Of a DNA stretch of 64,000 bases, positions 11,948-26,900 are shown piece after piece. Position 1 is the stretch's first letter. The number at the start of each line of letters is the position of its first letter. This stretch comes from Charina bottae. Lineage: Eukaryota > Chordata > Lepidosauria > Squamata > Charinaidae. Under the pieces are notes generated by a model. That model was not told where the DNA came from. It saw only the letters and a program-made list of their open reading frames with translations, and did no database searches. The stretch spans positions 1,511,501 to 1,575,500 of the forward strand of contig JALMGJ010000062.1 of the NCBI GenBank assembly GCA_023362775.1. The letters are read 5' to 3'. Made by a program: the position numbers and the translations under genes.

Positions 11948-14900
11948 AAAAGAAAAAAAGCGAGACAGAAAATTTAAGATAATTAAAGAAACAAGAGTCA
12001 GAAAAAATAAACGGCTTCCCACCTTCTTTTCAACAGTTACAAACAAACTCATTCTCCATCCTCCCTCTCTGATATTACAAAAACCCCTTCGGCCCCTTAT
12101 TTCATCCTTTTCCAAATCCATAAATCACTTCGCTTTTTCCCCATTTTCAGCAAAAGCCCATGAAGGGTTTCCAGTCTTTTATAAAAGTATTTGAACATTT
12201 TATTTCCCACTAGGATGTGGCAGGGAGACGGTGTGGCCCAGCCAGGGTCTTCTCCGTAGCACCATCAGTTGCAACAATGGGAAATTGGGGGGTGGGATCT
12301 GTTTTCTGTGCTTCCCATGTGAATTGAATCTTCTATCATTGAATCTTTGATCTCTGACTCTTCAATCTCATTGAATCTTCTATCTTTAAAAAGGTAAAGG
12401 TTTCCCCCGCACATTTGTGCAGTCGTGTCCGACTCTAGGGGCCGCTGCTCATCTCCGTTTGTTAGCCAAGGAGCCAGTGTTGTCCGAAGACGCTTCTGCG
12501 GTCATGTGGCCGGCATGATGCACACGGAACGCTGTTAGCTTCCCACCGAAGTGGTACCTATTCATCTACTTGCATTTGCATCCTTCCGAATTGCTAGGTT
12601 GGCAAGAGCTGGGGCGAGTGCGGGAGCTCACTCCGCACGCAGGGCTAGGGATTCGAACCTCCGAACTTGCAATCTTCCGATCGACAAGCCTGGCATCTTA
12701 CCCGCTGAGCCACCACGCTATCTTTAGCTGAAAGCAAAACTCCAATGCATTGTCCTTCAGCAAATGTTGAAACCTGCAAAGCATCATCTGGGCTATTTCA
12801 GGGGGTTCCACAATTGTGTTCTGGGAAATGGCTTTAGAGTTTGATATGCTGGGGGCACCCACGTCTTGGGGCTGAACAGCTCCAGCTTGCTGTCGTGATT
12901 CGCACCCATCAAGGCCGCTGTGGATTTTGGATGTTTATTTTCTCGCGGCCAAACGCAATTGCTGCGGCTTTTCTGGCGTCAGGAAGCTCGACTTTGCCCA
13001 CGGGTTGGGGCCTCCGACAGATCCACCCTGGGGTCAGGATCCAGGTTTCAAAGCTCCCCCCTGGCTCTTCGAAGGGGTCGGAATTCCTGCAGCGAATTCT
13101 TGCTGGAGCTGCCCACATTCCCACCTGATCTTTACAGCCAGGGATCCCACGGTGCTCCCATTGGTCCTCACGTCCCTGTGATGTCGCAAGCGGGGAGTGG
13201 AGAAGTGTTGCTAATAGATTCGAAGGCCCCAGTAATTGGAGAGGCCAGCTCACCTGTCTCAGGTGTGCAGAAAGCAGGTGTCAGGTGTCCTGCGGCTTCA
13301 GGCAGCTGGGGAGGCAGCACAGCAGGACAGCTAGCTTTCCAGCGCAGGTAAGAGAACTTTGAGCGGTGGAATTAAAAAAAAATCTGTTTTGTTGTTTTGT
13401 CTGGCTTGGTCAGGTGCGAAGAGAACGTTTGGGCTGGGGCATCCTGGGGACGCAAAGGAGATGCCCCCTTTTGATGCTGGGCAGAAGAAAAGATGTAGGT
13501 TTTCATTGAAGGGGGATATCTCAGGCCAGTTCCCCCTTCTAGAGCGTTGCCCGGGATTAGAGCGAGGGAGAACGCCTTTCTGTACAGAACGTTAGACGCG
13601 TGTGCCATGAAAGATAAAACTCTGCTCGGTGTCCCAGCAGGGAGCAAAAATCGAGGACGTTGCTGGGATTAAAGTGGTTTTTGCTCATGGGGAGAAGTCC
13701 AAGGGAGCATAGAAGGGGGACAGAAGGGGGCTCCTTGCAAAAGAGAAAAATGATGACTCGAAGCAGGGCGAATCTTACCCCAGTTTGGCTTGCTCTGCCA
13801 GGGGAGAGTGCCAAAACAAGAATGAGTGTGCAAGTGCACATCCTTGTTCACTAGCGTGGGGGTCTTGAAGAAAGGGACACGGGGAAGCTTGAAACCATTT
13901 TTTACACCTTGTGAGTAAGGCTGCCCCTTTGCACCGAAAAATAAGGTACTTGGTACAGATGCCTTGCCCTTAAAGAAGGCTGCAATTTTTTGCACTCTTT
14001 TGAACGCCCTTTGCTCAGTCCCTTCCAGATAGAAGCTGCCTGGAATTGGAGGATCTCCAGGCATCCTGTCTGATGCTGTGACTTTTTTGCTGGCCTTGCT
14101 GGGCAAAATGATGAAAGCAAGAAGGAGGAAGCTACAAAATGTATCTATCGATCAAGAATCTCCCCTTGTTCAACCGTTGTGGAAAAATGGATCTGGATGG
14201 AAGCATTCCGGTTTTTGAAAAGCAGTTTTTAAAAAACGCACTCAACTTCTCGTTCTTCTCCAAGATTTTCCAAGAACAGAACTAGCTGTCAGTAATACCT
14301 GGCTTGTCTCCCTTTATAGTGGGAGAGAAACAAGCTAGCTTTCCAAAACCAGGAAAGAAAAACTTTTGAAAGCAAATTCACTTTAATTTCCCAGAAATTT
14401 GCCAGCCGGGCTCCGTTGCCTCTGCCGAATCCATATCCCCCCAAAAAATCCTTTGAAAACCGAATCCCCCAAAAAATCCTTTGAAGAGGGAATTTTTCAT
14501 TTGGATCTCTTTGATCTTCAAGTTAAAAAAAGGAGTGTGTTTTATGCCGGATGATCTCAATAGAATCAGAGAACAGACTCTAGAGATCATCTGGTCTGAC
14601 CCCCTGTAGAGATCATCAGCTCCGACCATTAGGAAACGCTTCCAACCAAAACTCACTTCTGTAGAATCTAAATGCCCCAGTCTGACGACGAAAACACCCT
14701 CATTCGTAAAACAGGAAAACACCCTTCCATCGACTTTACTAACAAACTCGTTTCCCCAAACCCACTAGGCAATACCGCTCACACAACTTATAGCAAACTC
14801 AGGGGCTGCTTTGCAAATGCAGGTTAAATATTAGCCAATTCCAGCTACCACTTTAAGCATTGATTACATGCAGGGGGTCAGGATAGAAGACCTTGAAGGA

Positions 14901-17900
14901 CCCTCCCAGCCTGAAGATTCTGTTTGGACTCTTAGTGATCCCGTAGATCAGTATTCCTCAACCTCAGCCATTTTAAGATGTGTGGACTTCAACTCCCAGA
15001 ATTCCACCAGCCAGCTATGCAAAGCAGAGTTCTGGGATGGGAGAGCACAAGGTCATCCAAGGCTGCAGGCAAGAAAGGGAAGTTGACAAATAGAGGGAGG
15101 AATGTCACGTTTTGTTTCAAAGAAATAAGGGGAGAAAGGCTGACCCCCCCCAACATGCCACGTTTTGTTTCAAAGACATAAAAAAATCTGGGGTTCGTTA
15201 ATATTTATAAATAAAAATCACAAGGGGAGGGAGTTTCCCCTCCCCCCCAACTTCTCGGGGTGGTGGTGGTGGAGTCTATTCAGTCTATCAATGCCACCTC
15301 TCGTTCCCTCCTGATTCTAGCAGGCCCAACCCGGCTCTGTTGAGACAGGAGGGGGCCCGCTGTGTCTCTGCATGATGACAGGGCCTCGGAGGGGGCCCGC
15401 TGTGTCTCTGCATGATTTATCTTGGAGTTCCTTGCAGTTAGAGCCCCTGTGTACTTTGTGGGTGTGTGTGTGCAAATGAGAATAAAAGATTGTGCGTTCC
15501 TTGCTGCCCCGGGCATCCGGGCACGCTGGGGGTCAGTTGTGCTGAGAAAGCAGACTCCAAGAATAATGGCAGAATCATCACTTTATGATAACAGAAGTTG
15601 GAATTTGGCCTCCTGTGCGTAGGGAGAGGGCGATTCTGCGGGCTGTCCTTCCGTCGCCCAGCCATGGAGCTTGGAGCTGTTCTTGGGGGTGTGGGAAGGG
15701 TGAGATCAGCAGTTTCTTATATACAGTGTCTGTGTGTGTGTGTGTGTATAATTTTTATTAGGGAAAAATGTACAGGATTAAAAGCTACAGAAACCTAAAT
15801 CAGAAAGCTAAAAGAAAAAGTGAAAAACAGTCCAAGTCGAAGAGAGCGAGAGAAAGAAAATTTTTTTTAAAGAAGCGACTTCCGATCCTCTTCGCAGCAG
15901 TTGCAAACAGGGTTAGGACCGTTTCTGCCCTCCGAGATTCCCTTCTTCCCATAAACAACCCTTTTTAACCACTAAGAGAAAAAACACGCTGTTTCCCGCT
16001 TCGTTCGCTCTGCTGTGGATTTATTAGCAGCTTGGCTGAGTTGGCCTGTCCTACACTGCAGGGTTGTTGTGAGGATATCCCGCAGCTAGTTAGGGTCCTA
16101 CAGCATTGCTACTGATTCTTTTTTTATGGTGCCCAATCTAAAATCTGAGTACCTGTTTGCAGCTGGGGGCGGGCAGCAAAATCAGAAAGGACCAGGCCTT
16201 GCAAAGACCTGATCGGGCACATAGGCCAGAAGACTTGGAGGATAGATTTCTGTTTGCAAAGTGGGGCTGCGAAAGGCAAGCAGCAGGTTGCTAATGTGGG
16301 ATCTGCAAAAATAATTTTTTGGGGGGGAGGAGCTTGCAACAGATTGGGCATCACAAGCTGTTCCATGATCTCAAGCCGCAGAAAATCAAAATTAGCCATC
16401 AATGCAATAATGCAATAAAAACAATGTAATAATAAAAATCAATGTTTCTGCAATAAGATCATCTATTTCTCCTTGATGCTTGCATTTCAACTCCCAGAAT
16501 TCCTCAGCCATTGCTGAGAATTGTGGGACCAACTCCCAGAATTCCTCAGCCGTCACTGAGAATTCTGGGAGTAGATCGCCACCCATCAAAACAGAGGGGC
16601 AGTTTTGACCAGCAGGCTAGAGATCTGTTGGGTAGTATAAAAGTACACTCATAAAGATCGAACATGTGCTTCACGTTCAACACCTCAGCCAGGCTTTAAA
16701 AATTATTTTATTTTTTTTAAATTGCCAGCTGTAAAAGACAATTTAAAAATCTGTAAATTGCAAATCACCAAAAATGTAGTTTGGAAAGGGTGGATTTGGG
16801 GTGCCAAAAGAGCCACTCACCCCTTGAGCTAAAGAAAACAACAATTCATGTTTAGGATACTTAAATGCAGCTCTATATGTTCGTTCCGCAAAAAAAGTTT
16901 GCAAGGCCGAACTCGTTTCTCAGCATCCAAAATTACATTAAAGAAAACGCTTGCCTTTCAGGCACTGTTAAGTGATATCTGTGTTTGTGTGTGTGTGTGT
17001 GTGTGTAGAAGCCTAAGCCGTGTGTGAGTGTGTGCAACTGGCAATTTAATTTAAGCCTTACGTCTTCCTCTGTTGCTTTTAAACCCCTTTCCGAATGCCC
17101 AGAGAAGCCCCTTATTTGAGCTGTGATTTCTGGGGCCACAAACAAACCACCTTTCCTGCACTTTTGCAACATGGTCTTGTCAGTAATAAGGGGAATGTTC
17201 AAAAGCAGGGCAGCCAAATTGAAAGGGAGCAAAAGGACCTTTAAAACTTGATTTTTTCCCCCCTGGTCTGGTTAGCAGTGAGTTTTCCCTTCTCCTGCAA
17301 GGCTGGAATGAAAATTTCCTATTTCTGGGCGTGTCCAACCAGTTCACTTCCCCTAAGGCAGAGCTTTCCAAACTTTTCCTGTTGGTGACACACTTTTTAG
17401 ACATGCATCATTTCATGACACAGTCTTCCAGCAGGGCACAAGGCAGGCACTAGGACCTGCGTGGAATCACAGCAGGTTTGGAGGCAGCAGGGCACAAGGC
17501 AGGCACTAGGACCTGCGTGGAATCACGGCAGGTTTGGAGGCAGCCAGGCACAAGGCAGGCACTAGGACCTGCGCGGAATCATAGCAAGTTTGGAGGCAGC
17601 CAGGCACAAGGCAGGCACCAGGACCTGCGTGGAATGATAGCAAGTTTGGAGGCATCAGGGCACAAGGCAGGCACTAGGACCTGCGTGGAATCACGGCAGG
17701 TTTGGAGGCAGCCAGGCACAAGGCAGGCACTAGGACCTGCGCGGAATCATAGCAAGTTTGGAGGCATCAAGGCACAAGGCAGGCACTAGGACCTGCGTGG
17801 AATCATAGCAGGTTTGGAGGCATCAGGGCACAAGGCAGGCACTAGGACCTGCGTGGAATCACGGCAGGTTTGGAGGCAGCCAGGCACAAGGCAGGCACTA

Positions 17901-20900
17901 GGACCTGCGCGGAATCATAGCAAGTTTGGAGGCATCAGGGCACAAGGCAGGCACTAGGACCTGCGTGGAATCACGGCAGGTTTGGAGGCAGCCAGGCACA
18001 AGGCAGGCACTAGGACCTGCGCGGAATCACAGCAGGTTTGGAGGCAGCAAGGCACAAGGCAGGCACTAGGACCTGCGCGGAATCATAGCAAGTTTGGAGG
18101 CATCAGGGCACAAGGCAGGCACTAGGACCTGCGTGGAATCACGGCAGGTTTGGAGGCAGCCAGGCACAAGGCAGGCACTAGGACCTGCGCAGAATCACGG
18201 CAGGTTTGGAGGCAGCCAGGCACAAGGCAGGCACTAGGACCTGCGCAGAATCATAGCAAGTTTGGAGGCATCAGGGCACAAGGCAGGCACTAGGACCTGC
18301 GTGGAATCACAGCAAGTTTGGAGGCATCAGGGCACAAGGCAGGCACTAGGACCTGCGTGGAATCACAGCAGGTTTGAAGGCATCAGGGCACAAGGCAGGC
18401 ACTAGGACCTGCGTGGAATCCTGGCAGGGCTCGGAGGCAGCAGCAGCTGCGACACACCCAGACACTGCAGCCGACATACTAACGTGTCACGACACACAGT
18501 TTGGAAAGCTCTTCCCTAAGGGAACCAGGGCCGTGGCAAATGTCCCCAGCCCTTAGTATTCCGGTCTGTAAAATGGGTCCAAAACCATTGCTCCTTGCAA
18601 GCCTTTTGCAACTGCCAAGGTTCCTGGCATCCGTGATCCGACTCACGCCCTGGCTTTTCAGCTCACCTGCCAAGAACTACAACGGAACGACTCCAGCAGG
18701 AGATCGAGAAGCTTCAGCAAACAGCCCAGCACCGGAGATTACTATAAACGCCTGGGTGGCAGTGGTGGCGTTGGAGAACAAACCAGAAGAACTAAGATGG
18801 CCCACAGCGGGGAGGTGAGAACCCAGGCGCCCGTCCCTTTGCACGGAATCAGGACCACGGACAGCGGGCAGGAGATCTGCAGAACCGGAGCGGATCCCAT
18901 ATCTTAACTTGAATTTTCCCCCCCAATCTTGCTAGGAGCGAGTTTTCCCTTCTTGTGCAAGGCTGGAATGAAACTTTCCTATTTCTGGCTGGCCTAGAGG
19001 GAGATTTCCCTTGCTTTCCAACACTTACGAGATGTCCCCCACCCCCTCCCCCGCTTCTTGAAAGGATCAGCTTTCAGCTTTCTGTCCTGTTGTGCCCCGT
19101 TCATATTTTTTTAAAAAATAATGTTTATTAATAGATTTTACATGGGTAATAGGAAATGCATTCCAAGAAAGAAAGAAAAAAATAGCAAGTGTGAAAAAGG
19201 GAAAAAAACGGAGAAAAGAAGATAGAAAAAAAGAAGCAGCAAATAAAAATACTTTTTTTACCCATGCTTTCTGCCTTTTTTATTTGCTGCTGCTTCTTTT
19301 TTTTTTCTATCTGTCTTTCCTGCATTGGAAACCTCCAGAATGATGCAGGGTAGCAACTAGCAAACCATGGTGGGAAGTTTTGCTCTTTCTAGATTTTCCC
19401 ACATAGAGACACAAGCTGGGAAGGGGGTAGATTACCTTCTTCAAAAAAAATTATCATGCCCTGGGCTCCTCTGCAAGAGGTAGGTATGGCTTTTCAATTA
19501 CAGGTAGTCCTCGCTTAACAACCATTCATTTAGTGACGGTTCAAACTTATGACGGTGCTGGAAAAAAACGGCTTGCGACCAGTCCTCACACTTACGACCA
19601 TCGCAGCATCCACGTGATCACGATTTGGGCACTTGGCAACCGGTTCGCATTTATGACCCATGGTCACATGATTGCCATTTTCAACCGGCTGTCTTCCGGC
19701 AAGCAAGATCAACGGGGAACTGCGTGATTTGCTTAATGACCATGTGGTTCGCTTAATGCCTGTGGTGGTTCGCTTAACAACCACTGCAAAAAAGGTCATA
19801 AATCGAGTTGGATTCGTTTAATGACCGCTTCGCTTAGCAACTGAAATTGCAGTCCCGATTGTGGTTGTTAAGCGAGGACTACCTGTATAGGCATTTCATT
19901 TCCAATTGAAGAGCAAAGATTGCCGTGTCAGTGGAAGGGAAAACGGGGAGAAAGGGGAAGGCCAAAGATTGGACCCAGGTTTACAGCCCCAGGTCACCGC
20001 TGAGAATAAGCCTGCAGCCTGAACATGTTTGTTGCCGAGCATTTGATGCAAAAGATATTTACAGGGGCGCAACGTTTCTGCGAGGACCAAGGGTTTTGAC
20101 CTGGCAAAGGGGAGAACCTTGGCCGTTCTGTTACTAGCAAAGCCAAGGATCAATTTTCTACTTCTGGACCTACATAAAATCTGCTGTACGTGGATTAAAT
20201 AAGGGGTGTCTCTTTCCTTCACCTTAGCAAAGGAGAGGCAGGGTCAGTCCACCCTCCAGTGGAGAAACTTGCTGGGGACTTTGAGCCAAGTCCTCCCGCT
20301 TGGTCCAGCCTACCTCACAGGGTTGATGTTCAGGGAACAAAAGATCTCTTGTGAGTCCCCTTTCCTGCGTGCGAAGTAGGTGTAATGGTCTGTGGGAATG
20401 ACCTTGGGAGACAGGAGGAAGAGCTGCAGACTAGGCAATGGTCAGATAAGAGGCAGCTGAGCCTACAGCAGGAAAACGGGCATGGGAAGCATCCCAGAAG
20501 GGACCCTCCCTAGTTTCTTGGGCTGTAAAGGCGAGGGGGGGGAGATGTTCTTTCAGACTTGCAAGGTTCTGTCAATGTAACCTTACAATAAAGTTAGAAC
20601 TGTGCTTCTTGTCTGGACTACCTCGCAGGGCTGACAGCGGGATAGAAGTCTAACAAATCAAAGCAGAGCTTGGCTTCAAACTCCAGCCTTGAGATGGAGC
20701 TGATATTGCCCATTGGCTGCATGGGACTGGATCTAGGGCATTTGGGGGGGGGCACTTTTGACGTTGATCTTGTCTTTTCATTCCCCCACCCCCAGGCTTC
20801 CCTTCTCTCCAGCGAGAAAGTGCAACACGGGAGCGCGGCCAAGAAGACGCCAAGCGGAGAGGCGCCTCCCCCGCCTCCCCCCCTCCCCGAGGGCAGCTGC

Positions 20901-23900
20901 TCACCCCCGCCCCCCCCACCCCTGCCTGCCGGGAACACCCCACCCTCAGCTACCCAGCAACGATCGCCTTCTTCCAGTGGAAGTAAGTCACTTTCCAACA
21001 GGGTAAACTGGGCAAAGAGGAATTCCAGAAGCCGAACCTGGCACTGCCCTCGGGCTATCCTCAAAGCGATTCTGGGTGTGCGATGCCAAGATGGGGGTTA
21101 AGGGATGTGATGCCACTGTGGAAGACTTCCCTGGCATGGGTGCGTTTGCAACCTCTGGGGTGCAAAAGGGTCTCAATCCAGGGAGAGGCAAAAAACACAC
21201 TTCAAGTTGTTGCATTTGTTGAAGACGCGAGACGAGACAAGAAAGGCATCTGGCGGTTTCGTTTTAGGAAGCGAAGGTGGGATAAGGCCTGTCCGGTCCA
21301 GGAGAAATAAGGATGGGATGGAAGGATGTGCACCTTTTCCGACAAACCCATTTGATTCAAAGGGCTTCGTGAGCTACCGAAGGGGGGGGTCATAATTCCC
21401 CATCAGTCAGAGGGACAGGGCCTTTTGGGGCCCGCGGAAATCTTTCGGAGGGGTGCAGAGGCCGAGTTGGCATCCGCAGTCACCCTGTTGCCAATCTCTG
21501 TTCTAGGGGTTGGTGTGAACAGCCAAAAACCCAATTCTGAAGAGGCTTAGAAGGGGCAGCTGGCCAGCCATCTCTGCCCTTTTCAAAACAAATCCAAAAC
21601 TTTGGAGGCATTTCCAAGGAAGAAGCTTTGCTTAGCAATGGTTAAAGCAGTGTTTCTCAACCTTGGCCACTTTAAGATGTGTGGACTTCAACTCCCAGAA
21701 TTCCCCAGCCAGCATGGCTGGCTGGGGAATTCTGGGAATTGAAGTCCACACATCTTAAAGTGGCCGAGGTTGAGAAACACTGGCTTAAAGCCTTCCAACT
21801 GATGGTGTTGGGGGGCTGAAGACCCCCCACTCTTTTGCAGCTTCGGTCGTCTTCCACGTCCTGCTTTCCAATCTGTCAGCATTTGCCTCCTGGCTTTCCA
21901 AAGGTCCTGAAATATTGATATATTTCAATATTGATGCAATATTGATGGGGCTTAATCTGCACCCTTCGGCGTTGGTGATTCCTTGTCCCTACCCACCCCC
22001 GCCAGGTATGCATTATTTAGTGAGGGATTGTACTCCTGCAGACGTTTTTTTTTTTCCTCTCGAGAAGGTATCGATTGCCTCCGTTTTCCCGTGCAAACTC
22101 CGTTCCGGCATCGGTCTTTCCTACGTCCGTGGGTGCTTTTTAAGAAAGAGCCCAAGGACGTGTCGCGGGATCCGATCAAATGCTTCCCAGCCCCGCGTCT
22201 GCTGATGTGTAAGGTAGACTGCCTCTAAGAAGGAGGCTTGATTTCGTGTTCTGGAGGTTAAACGGGCAATTTAATTTCGCTTCATCTCAATGCTCAGCTT
22301 TTCCGCAGTGTCCGCTGCACAAATGCCAGTCTTCCAGCGAGTGGCTGCATTAGAAGGATGGTGCACTGACTGTTTAATAGGTTTTGCTTTCCAATAATTT
22401 TTTTTTTTTTTTTTTTTGGGCGGGTGGCTTCCAGTAAGAGCGAGAAGGAGACACAGAAAGAGAGTCTGCGGTCTTTTCATACCCACTTAGTCATCTGTCT
22501 CCTTTTCTCGGCGATCTGGATATGCAAAAATCGGAGAGAACAAACGTTTCCTAGCATGGTGACAAAGGAAGTCACGTGTTGCCTTTTCTAAAAAAAAAAA
22601 CAGCCTCTTGGCCAAACTGGCAAAATAACCATGTATTTGAGCTCCCTGGTCAAAACCTCACATGAAGAACGGTGTTCCTGCATTGCAGAAATGCCAAATG
22701 GAGTTTTTAACCACGTGATGCTTTTTTATTTTCGGAGGTGATGTAAAGATGGATGGCAGGAATATTGGCCTAGATGAAATGTCTCTACCTGGAACTCCCC
22801 AGTGATTGATGGATTCCCTCCCTCCCTTCCTCATTTATTTATTCATTTATTGGCCACCTGACTCCAGATATGTTGGGACTACAACTCCCAGCCTTCCCAA
22901 CCAGCATGGAATTCTTGGAAATGTAGTTCCAACCCATCTAGACTTACGATGCTGAAAAAACCGACTTATGACTGGTCCTCACACTTAGGACCATCGCAGC
23001 ATCCCCCACGGTCGCGTGATCACGATTTGGGCACTTGGCAACTGGTTCGCATTTATGACTGTCGCAGCATCCCATGATCACTATTTTTGACCTTCCCGGC
23101 CGGCTTCTGGCAAGCTAAATCAATGGGGAACTGCGTGGCTCGCTTAACGACCACCGCAAAAAAGGTCATAAAATTGGGTCAGGTTCACTTAATGACTGCT
23201 TTGCTTAGCAACCAAAATTCCGGTCCCAACCGTGGTCGTTAAGCGAGGACTACCTGTATGTGCTTGGCAGGTGGGCTCCCTTGACAGAAAAATCCTGTGG
23301 CTGCCTCATGCTTGCACGCACCTGCCAGATCTTCACAGGCTGCGCATAAAAATTCAAGCTTGCGGACGAAATCCTCAAGAAAGTGCTGTGATTGAGCAGG
23401 AGAATCCAATTCAGGGAGACCCACAGAAGCGCCTCACCCCCTCTGCCCCCATTCTGCTTCTCCCCCCAGCCCCAAACATTTCTCTGCCTTCCCCACTCGG
23501 GAGAGACGCACATTGTTGTTTCCGCTCATGCGGCAAGGCTCAGCCTAAGGCAGACACGTGACTTTCCGGCACATTTTTGTCACAGAGCCCAGCTTGGCTG
23601 GCACCCAGTGGCTTGTGCCAATTAGCCCTGAAATCCAGGAGGGGTTGGCATCTCCAAAGGGCCCTTAATGGCATCTCATTGTCCCAAAGTGGGCTATTAA
23701 CGCCAACACTCTTTATTCATGGTCTTTCGAGTTTCCCCAAGCTGGGAGGCTCTGACACTGGGATGGCTTGCTGGTCCCCAGAGATCTCACCTCCCTTAGC
23801 CCAGGAGGATGGGTTTCGTTGCACTGCATCGGCAGGCCCAGAGGTCAGAGAATCCTCAAACTGGAAGGGGCCTCGAAACTTGTCGCCAAAGGGCCTTTGC

Positions 23901-26900
23901 AGAATCATCTTCTGCTTTGGGACTCGCCTATGGTGCCTGCTTCATTTATTGTTGTTTTCAAAACTCCCTGCACGTACCGAATTAGCCCGATGCAGATAAA
24001 GGCTTGAAATTTGCATCGATGCAGAGAAAAGGTTTAAAATTTGCATTTCTTACCGTCTGGCCCTCGGCACTCTCCTCTCCCCGACTTTGCTTTTAAATTC
24101 AGCATTATTGTTTTAGGAAAGATTATCCCCCGGGTGCGGGTGCGTGTCTAACCCAGCTGCTGAAAAGAGATTTGACAAGTGGGAATTGTAAGAGGGAAAT
24201 GTAGGCGAGAGAGAGGGTTAGGTGACATTGGGCAGCCGAGAGGCCTTTCAGAGAGGGTAGGAGTGGAATTTGCCATCCAAACGTTGACATTTAAAAATAT
24301 TTAAATGCGGCTGGGTTTGTTGCAGGCCAGCAAACATGCTACTCCCTTGTCTGTTTTTTTTTAAAGTTTATTTTAATTGCACCTGACTTTCTGCAGCTTG
24401 CGTTCTGTTCCAGCCATGTGCCCATGCTCCTTCGCCCTTCCAAAGTTTGCGGCATCCCTGCTCTGATGCCACCCATTGCCCCTTCTCTAATCCTGTCCTT
24501 CTTTTCATCCACAGGCACCAAGTCTTTCAACATGATGTCCCCAGCGGGCGACAACTCGGAGCTGTTAGCCGAAATCAAGGCTGGGAAGTGTTTGAAGCCG
24601 ACCCCGCAAAGCAAGGGTTTTACCACCATCTTCTCAGGCTGTGGCCAAGTGGGCACCAACGTAAGTGTGCATGGCAACGGGGGCCCTGCCCAGCTAGTCT
24701 GTATTTCGGTGTTTCTCAACCTTGGCACCTTGAAGATGTGTGGACTTCAACTCCCACAATTGAAGGCTGGCTGGAGAATTCTGGGAGTTGAAGTCCACAC
24801 AACTTCAAGTTGCCAAGGTTGAGAAACACTGCTGTATTTTACCTTTCTTCTGTGGTCCTAGAGTACAGGTAGTCCTCGCTTAACAACCATTCATTTAGTG
24901 ATGGTTCAGACTTACGATGGTGCTGAAAAAACAACTTACGACTGGTCTTCACACTTATGACCGTTGCAGTGTCCCCATGGTCATGTGATCACAATTTGGG
25001 CGCTTGGCAACCGGTTCGCATTTATGACCGTCGCAGCACCCCGTGGTCACGTGATCGCCAATTTTGACCTTCCTGGCTGGCTTCTGGCAAGCAAAATCAA
25101 TGGGGGACCACGTGATTCACTTAACGACCATGTGGTTTGCTTAACAGCCGCCGCAAAAAAGGTTGTAAAATTGGGTCAGATTCACTTAATGACCACTTCA
25201 CTTAGCAACCAAAATTCCGGTCCCGATTGTGGTCGTTAAGCGAGGACTACCTGTAGTTCTTTGCATTTACAAAGAGGGAATTAATTCGTTGCTTTTCTCA
25301 AATGCACAGAAGCATCACCACATTTATGTTTAAGCGGGGAGGCTCAGCGAGGGAGTTGTAAGTTGCTGGATCCAACAAGTTTTTCTTAAACTCCTGGAAA
25401 CCTCACTTTCCAAGTAATCTGTTCCTTGCCTGTGTTATGCACCAGATGTTGACACACCTGGTCAAAATACAGAAGGTTTTTCTTTTTCCTAAAGGAGTGG
25501 AGAAAAAAATTGCAAAGGAACCAGTCCCGGGGAAAACGTACGAAGGTTTTCCCCCATCGAATTAGGAAGCGTTTTCGTTCTCTCCCTGAAATTTTTGGCT
25601 TCGTTGGGTGAAAAAGAATTGGCTTTTTCAATTTTTTTCAGAAGAGAAGATGATATGAGAGGGGAATTCTCCTGAGGTGGGGCGCAGGTTATTCTTGACT
25701 GTATGCGGTTGCAAGTTCTTTCTTTATTTTGTTTTATGATTTTTATTTTATTTATTGAATTGACATAGCCGTCCATCTCACTTACATGTGACTTTCGCCA
25801 GAGTTCCTATGTGCCTACTGTATCCTGATGCGTAATTATTTTCCCTTAATTTTCCTTCCCCTCCCTCCATTTCTATTAAATCCTGAGGGAAGATTGGGGG
25901 ACATTTGCTATAATTGTAGGGGAATCCTGCCCTTGGGAAACTGCGGAAGGATTTTTCCTTACTCTGCAGAAATGTGGGAAAATTGTGCACCCAGATGCTC
26001 ACCTTTAGAAATTGTCACTGAACAAACAGGAGTATTAACTTGGTTCTTACCCAGTTTCTTAAGGTTTGGGAGCTTAAGGGACGTAGAAGGAAATTCTCAT
26101 ATAAAACTTTCCTGATAAGATCAATTCCACATCGCATTTCCACACACACACCCCATTAGTCTTGTATTTTTCATTGTAATATTTCTCTTTTAAAAAAATT
26201 CCCACTGAAATATTTTTGTCAACCTGTTTTTCACGCAAGATACTTATTCATATTTTTCAAGGAGCATTTCTGGCACTTTGGCCAAGATTAACTTAAAAAC
26301 CTGTTTCAGTTCCTGGGCTATTGGTGGTTGCCAGGTGCAGGGACCTTAATTCCCATCATCCCCAGCCAGGACTGCCACCGGAGTTACATTTCAAGCCTTT
26401 GTTTGACAGTGGTGGGATTTTATCCATTTTGGTATGAATCCATTTATGGTGGTGGATTCTTCATTTTAGCTACAGTCCCAGTTCTTTTGGCGGGTTCAAA
26501 ATTTTGAACCCCAAAAAGACATGGGTGGCAAATATTTTAGCCAAAGGAGTGACTGGATAGTTTGATTTTTAAAAAAAATAAAAGTTCAGCCACGTCGAAA
26601 GATTTAATTGCCCGCACTGGGGATTCATATGCCCACCAATGTCTGCTGAGCAACCTTGTCTGGTTCTTAAACAGATTTTATTTCTTTTCTTAGAGTTTTA
26701 AATTCAAAAGCAGTACATGGAGAATATAGACATGTGGCTTCATCACCTCTTTGCTTTCTTTCTAAAAATGCCCACAAAGTCCCTGGAGGCGTTCTTAGAA
26801 AATAAAAAGTCCTTGGCATGGTTTGGAAATGTTCAGGAAAAATCCCAGGTAAACTGAAGTGGCAGAGACCAGCCCAGGGGACATCACGCAGAGACACACA

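Larger units (their letters stand above)
6986..18661 (+). other. Large ESPN intron
   Basis: This 11.7-kb intron carries two minisatellite-bearing hAT-like elements (7978-8912 and 17359-18513), fold-back elements (9860-10170, 14949-15020, 16470-16580), a second 102-bp minisatellite (10430-11830), a SINE (12391-12718) and a CR1 fragment (14556-14712). From 6986-7977, 8960-9860 and 12720-14550 I see no supported exon. Internal promoters for short espin isoforms, known in mammals, could lie here but are not recognisable. Confidence 0.7.
20983..24514 (+). other. ESPN intron
   Basis: It carries a fold-back element (21648-21782), a degenerate inverted repeat near 22860-22935, and a transposon copy (about 22940-23256). 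The stretches 20983-21640, 21800-22850 and 23260-24514 show no exon I can support. Confidence 0.7.
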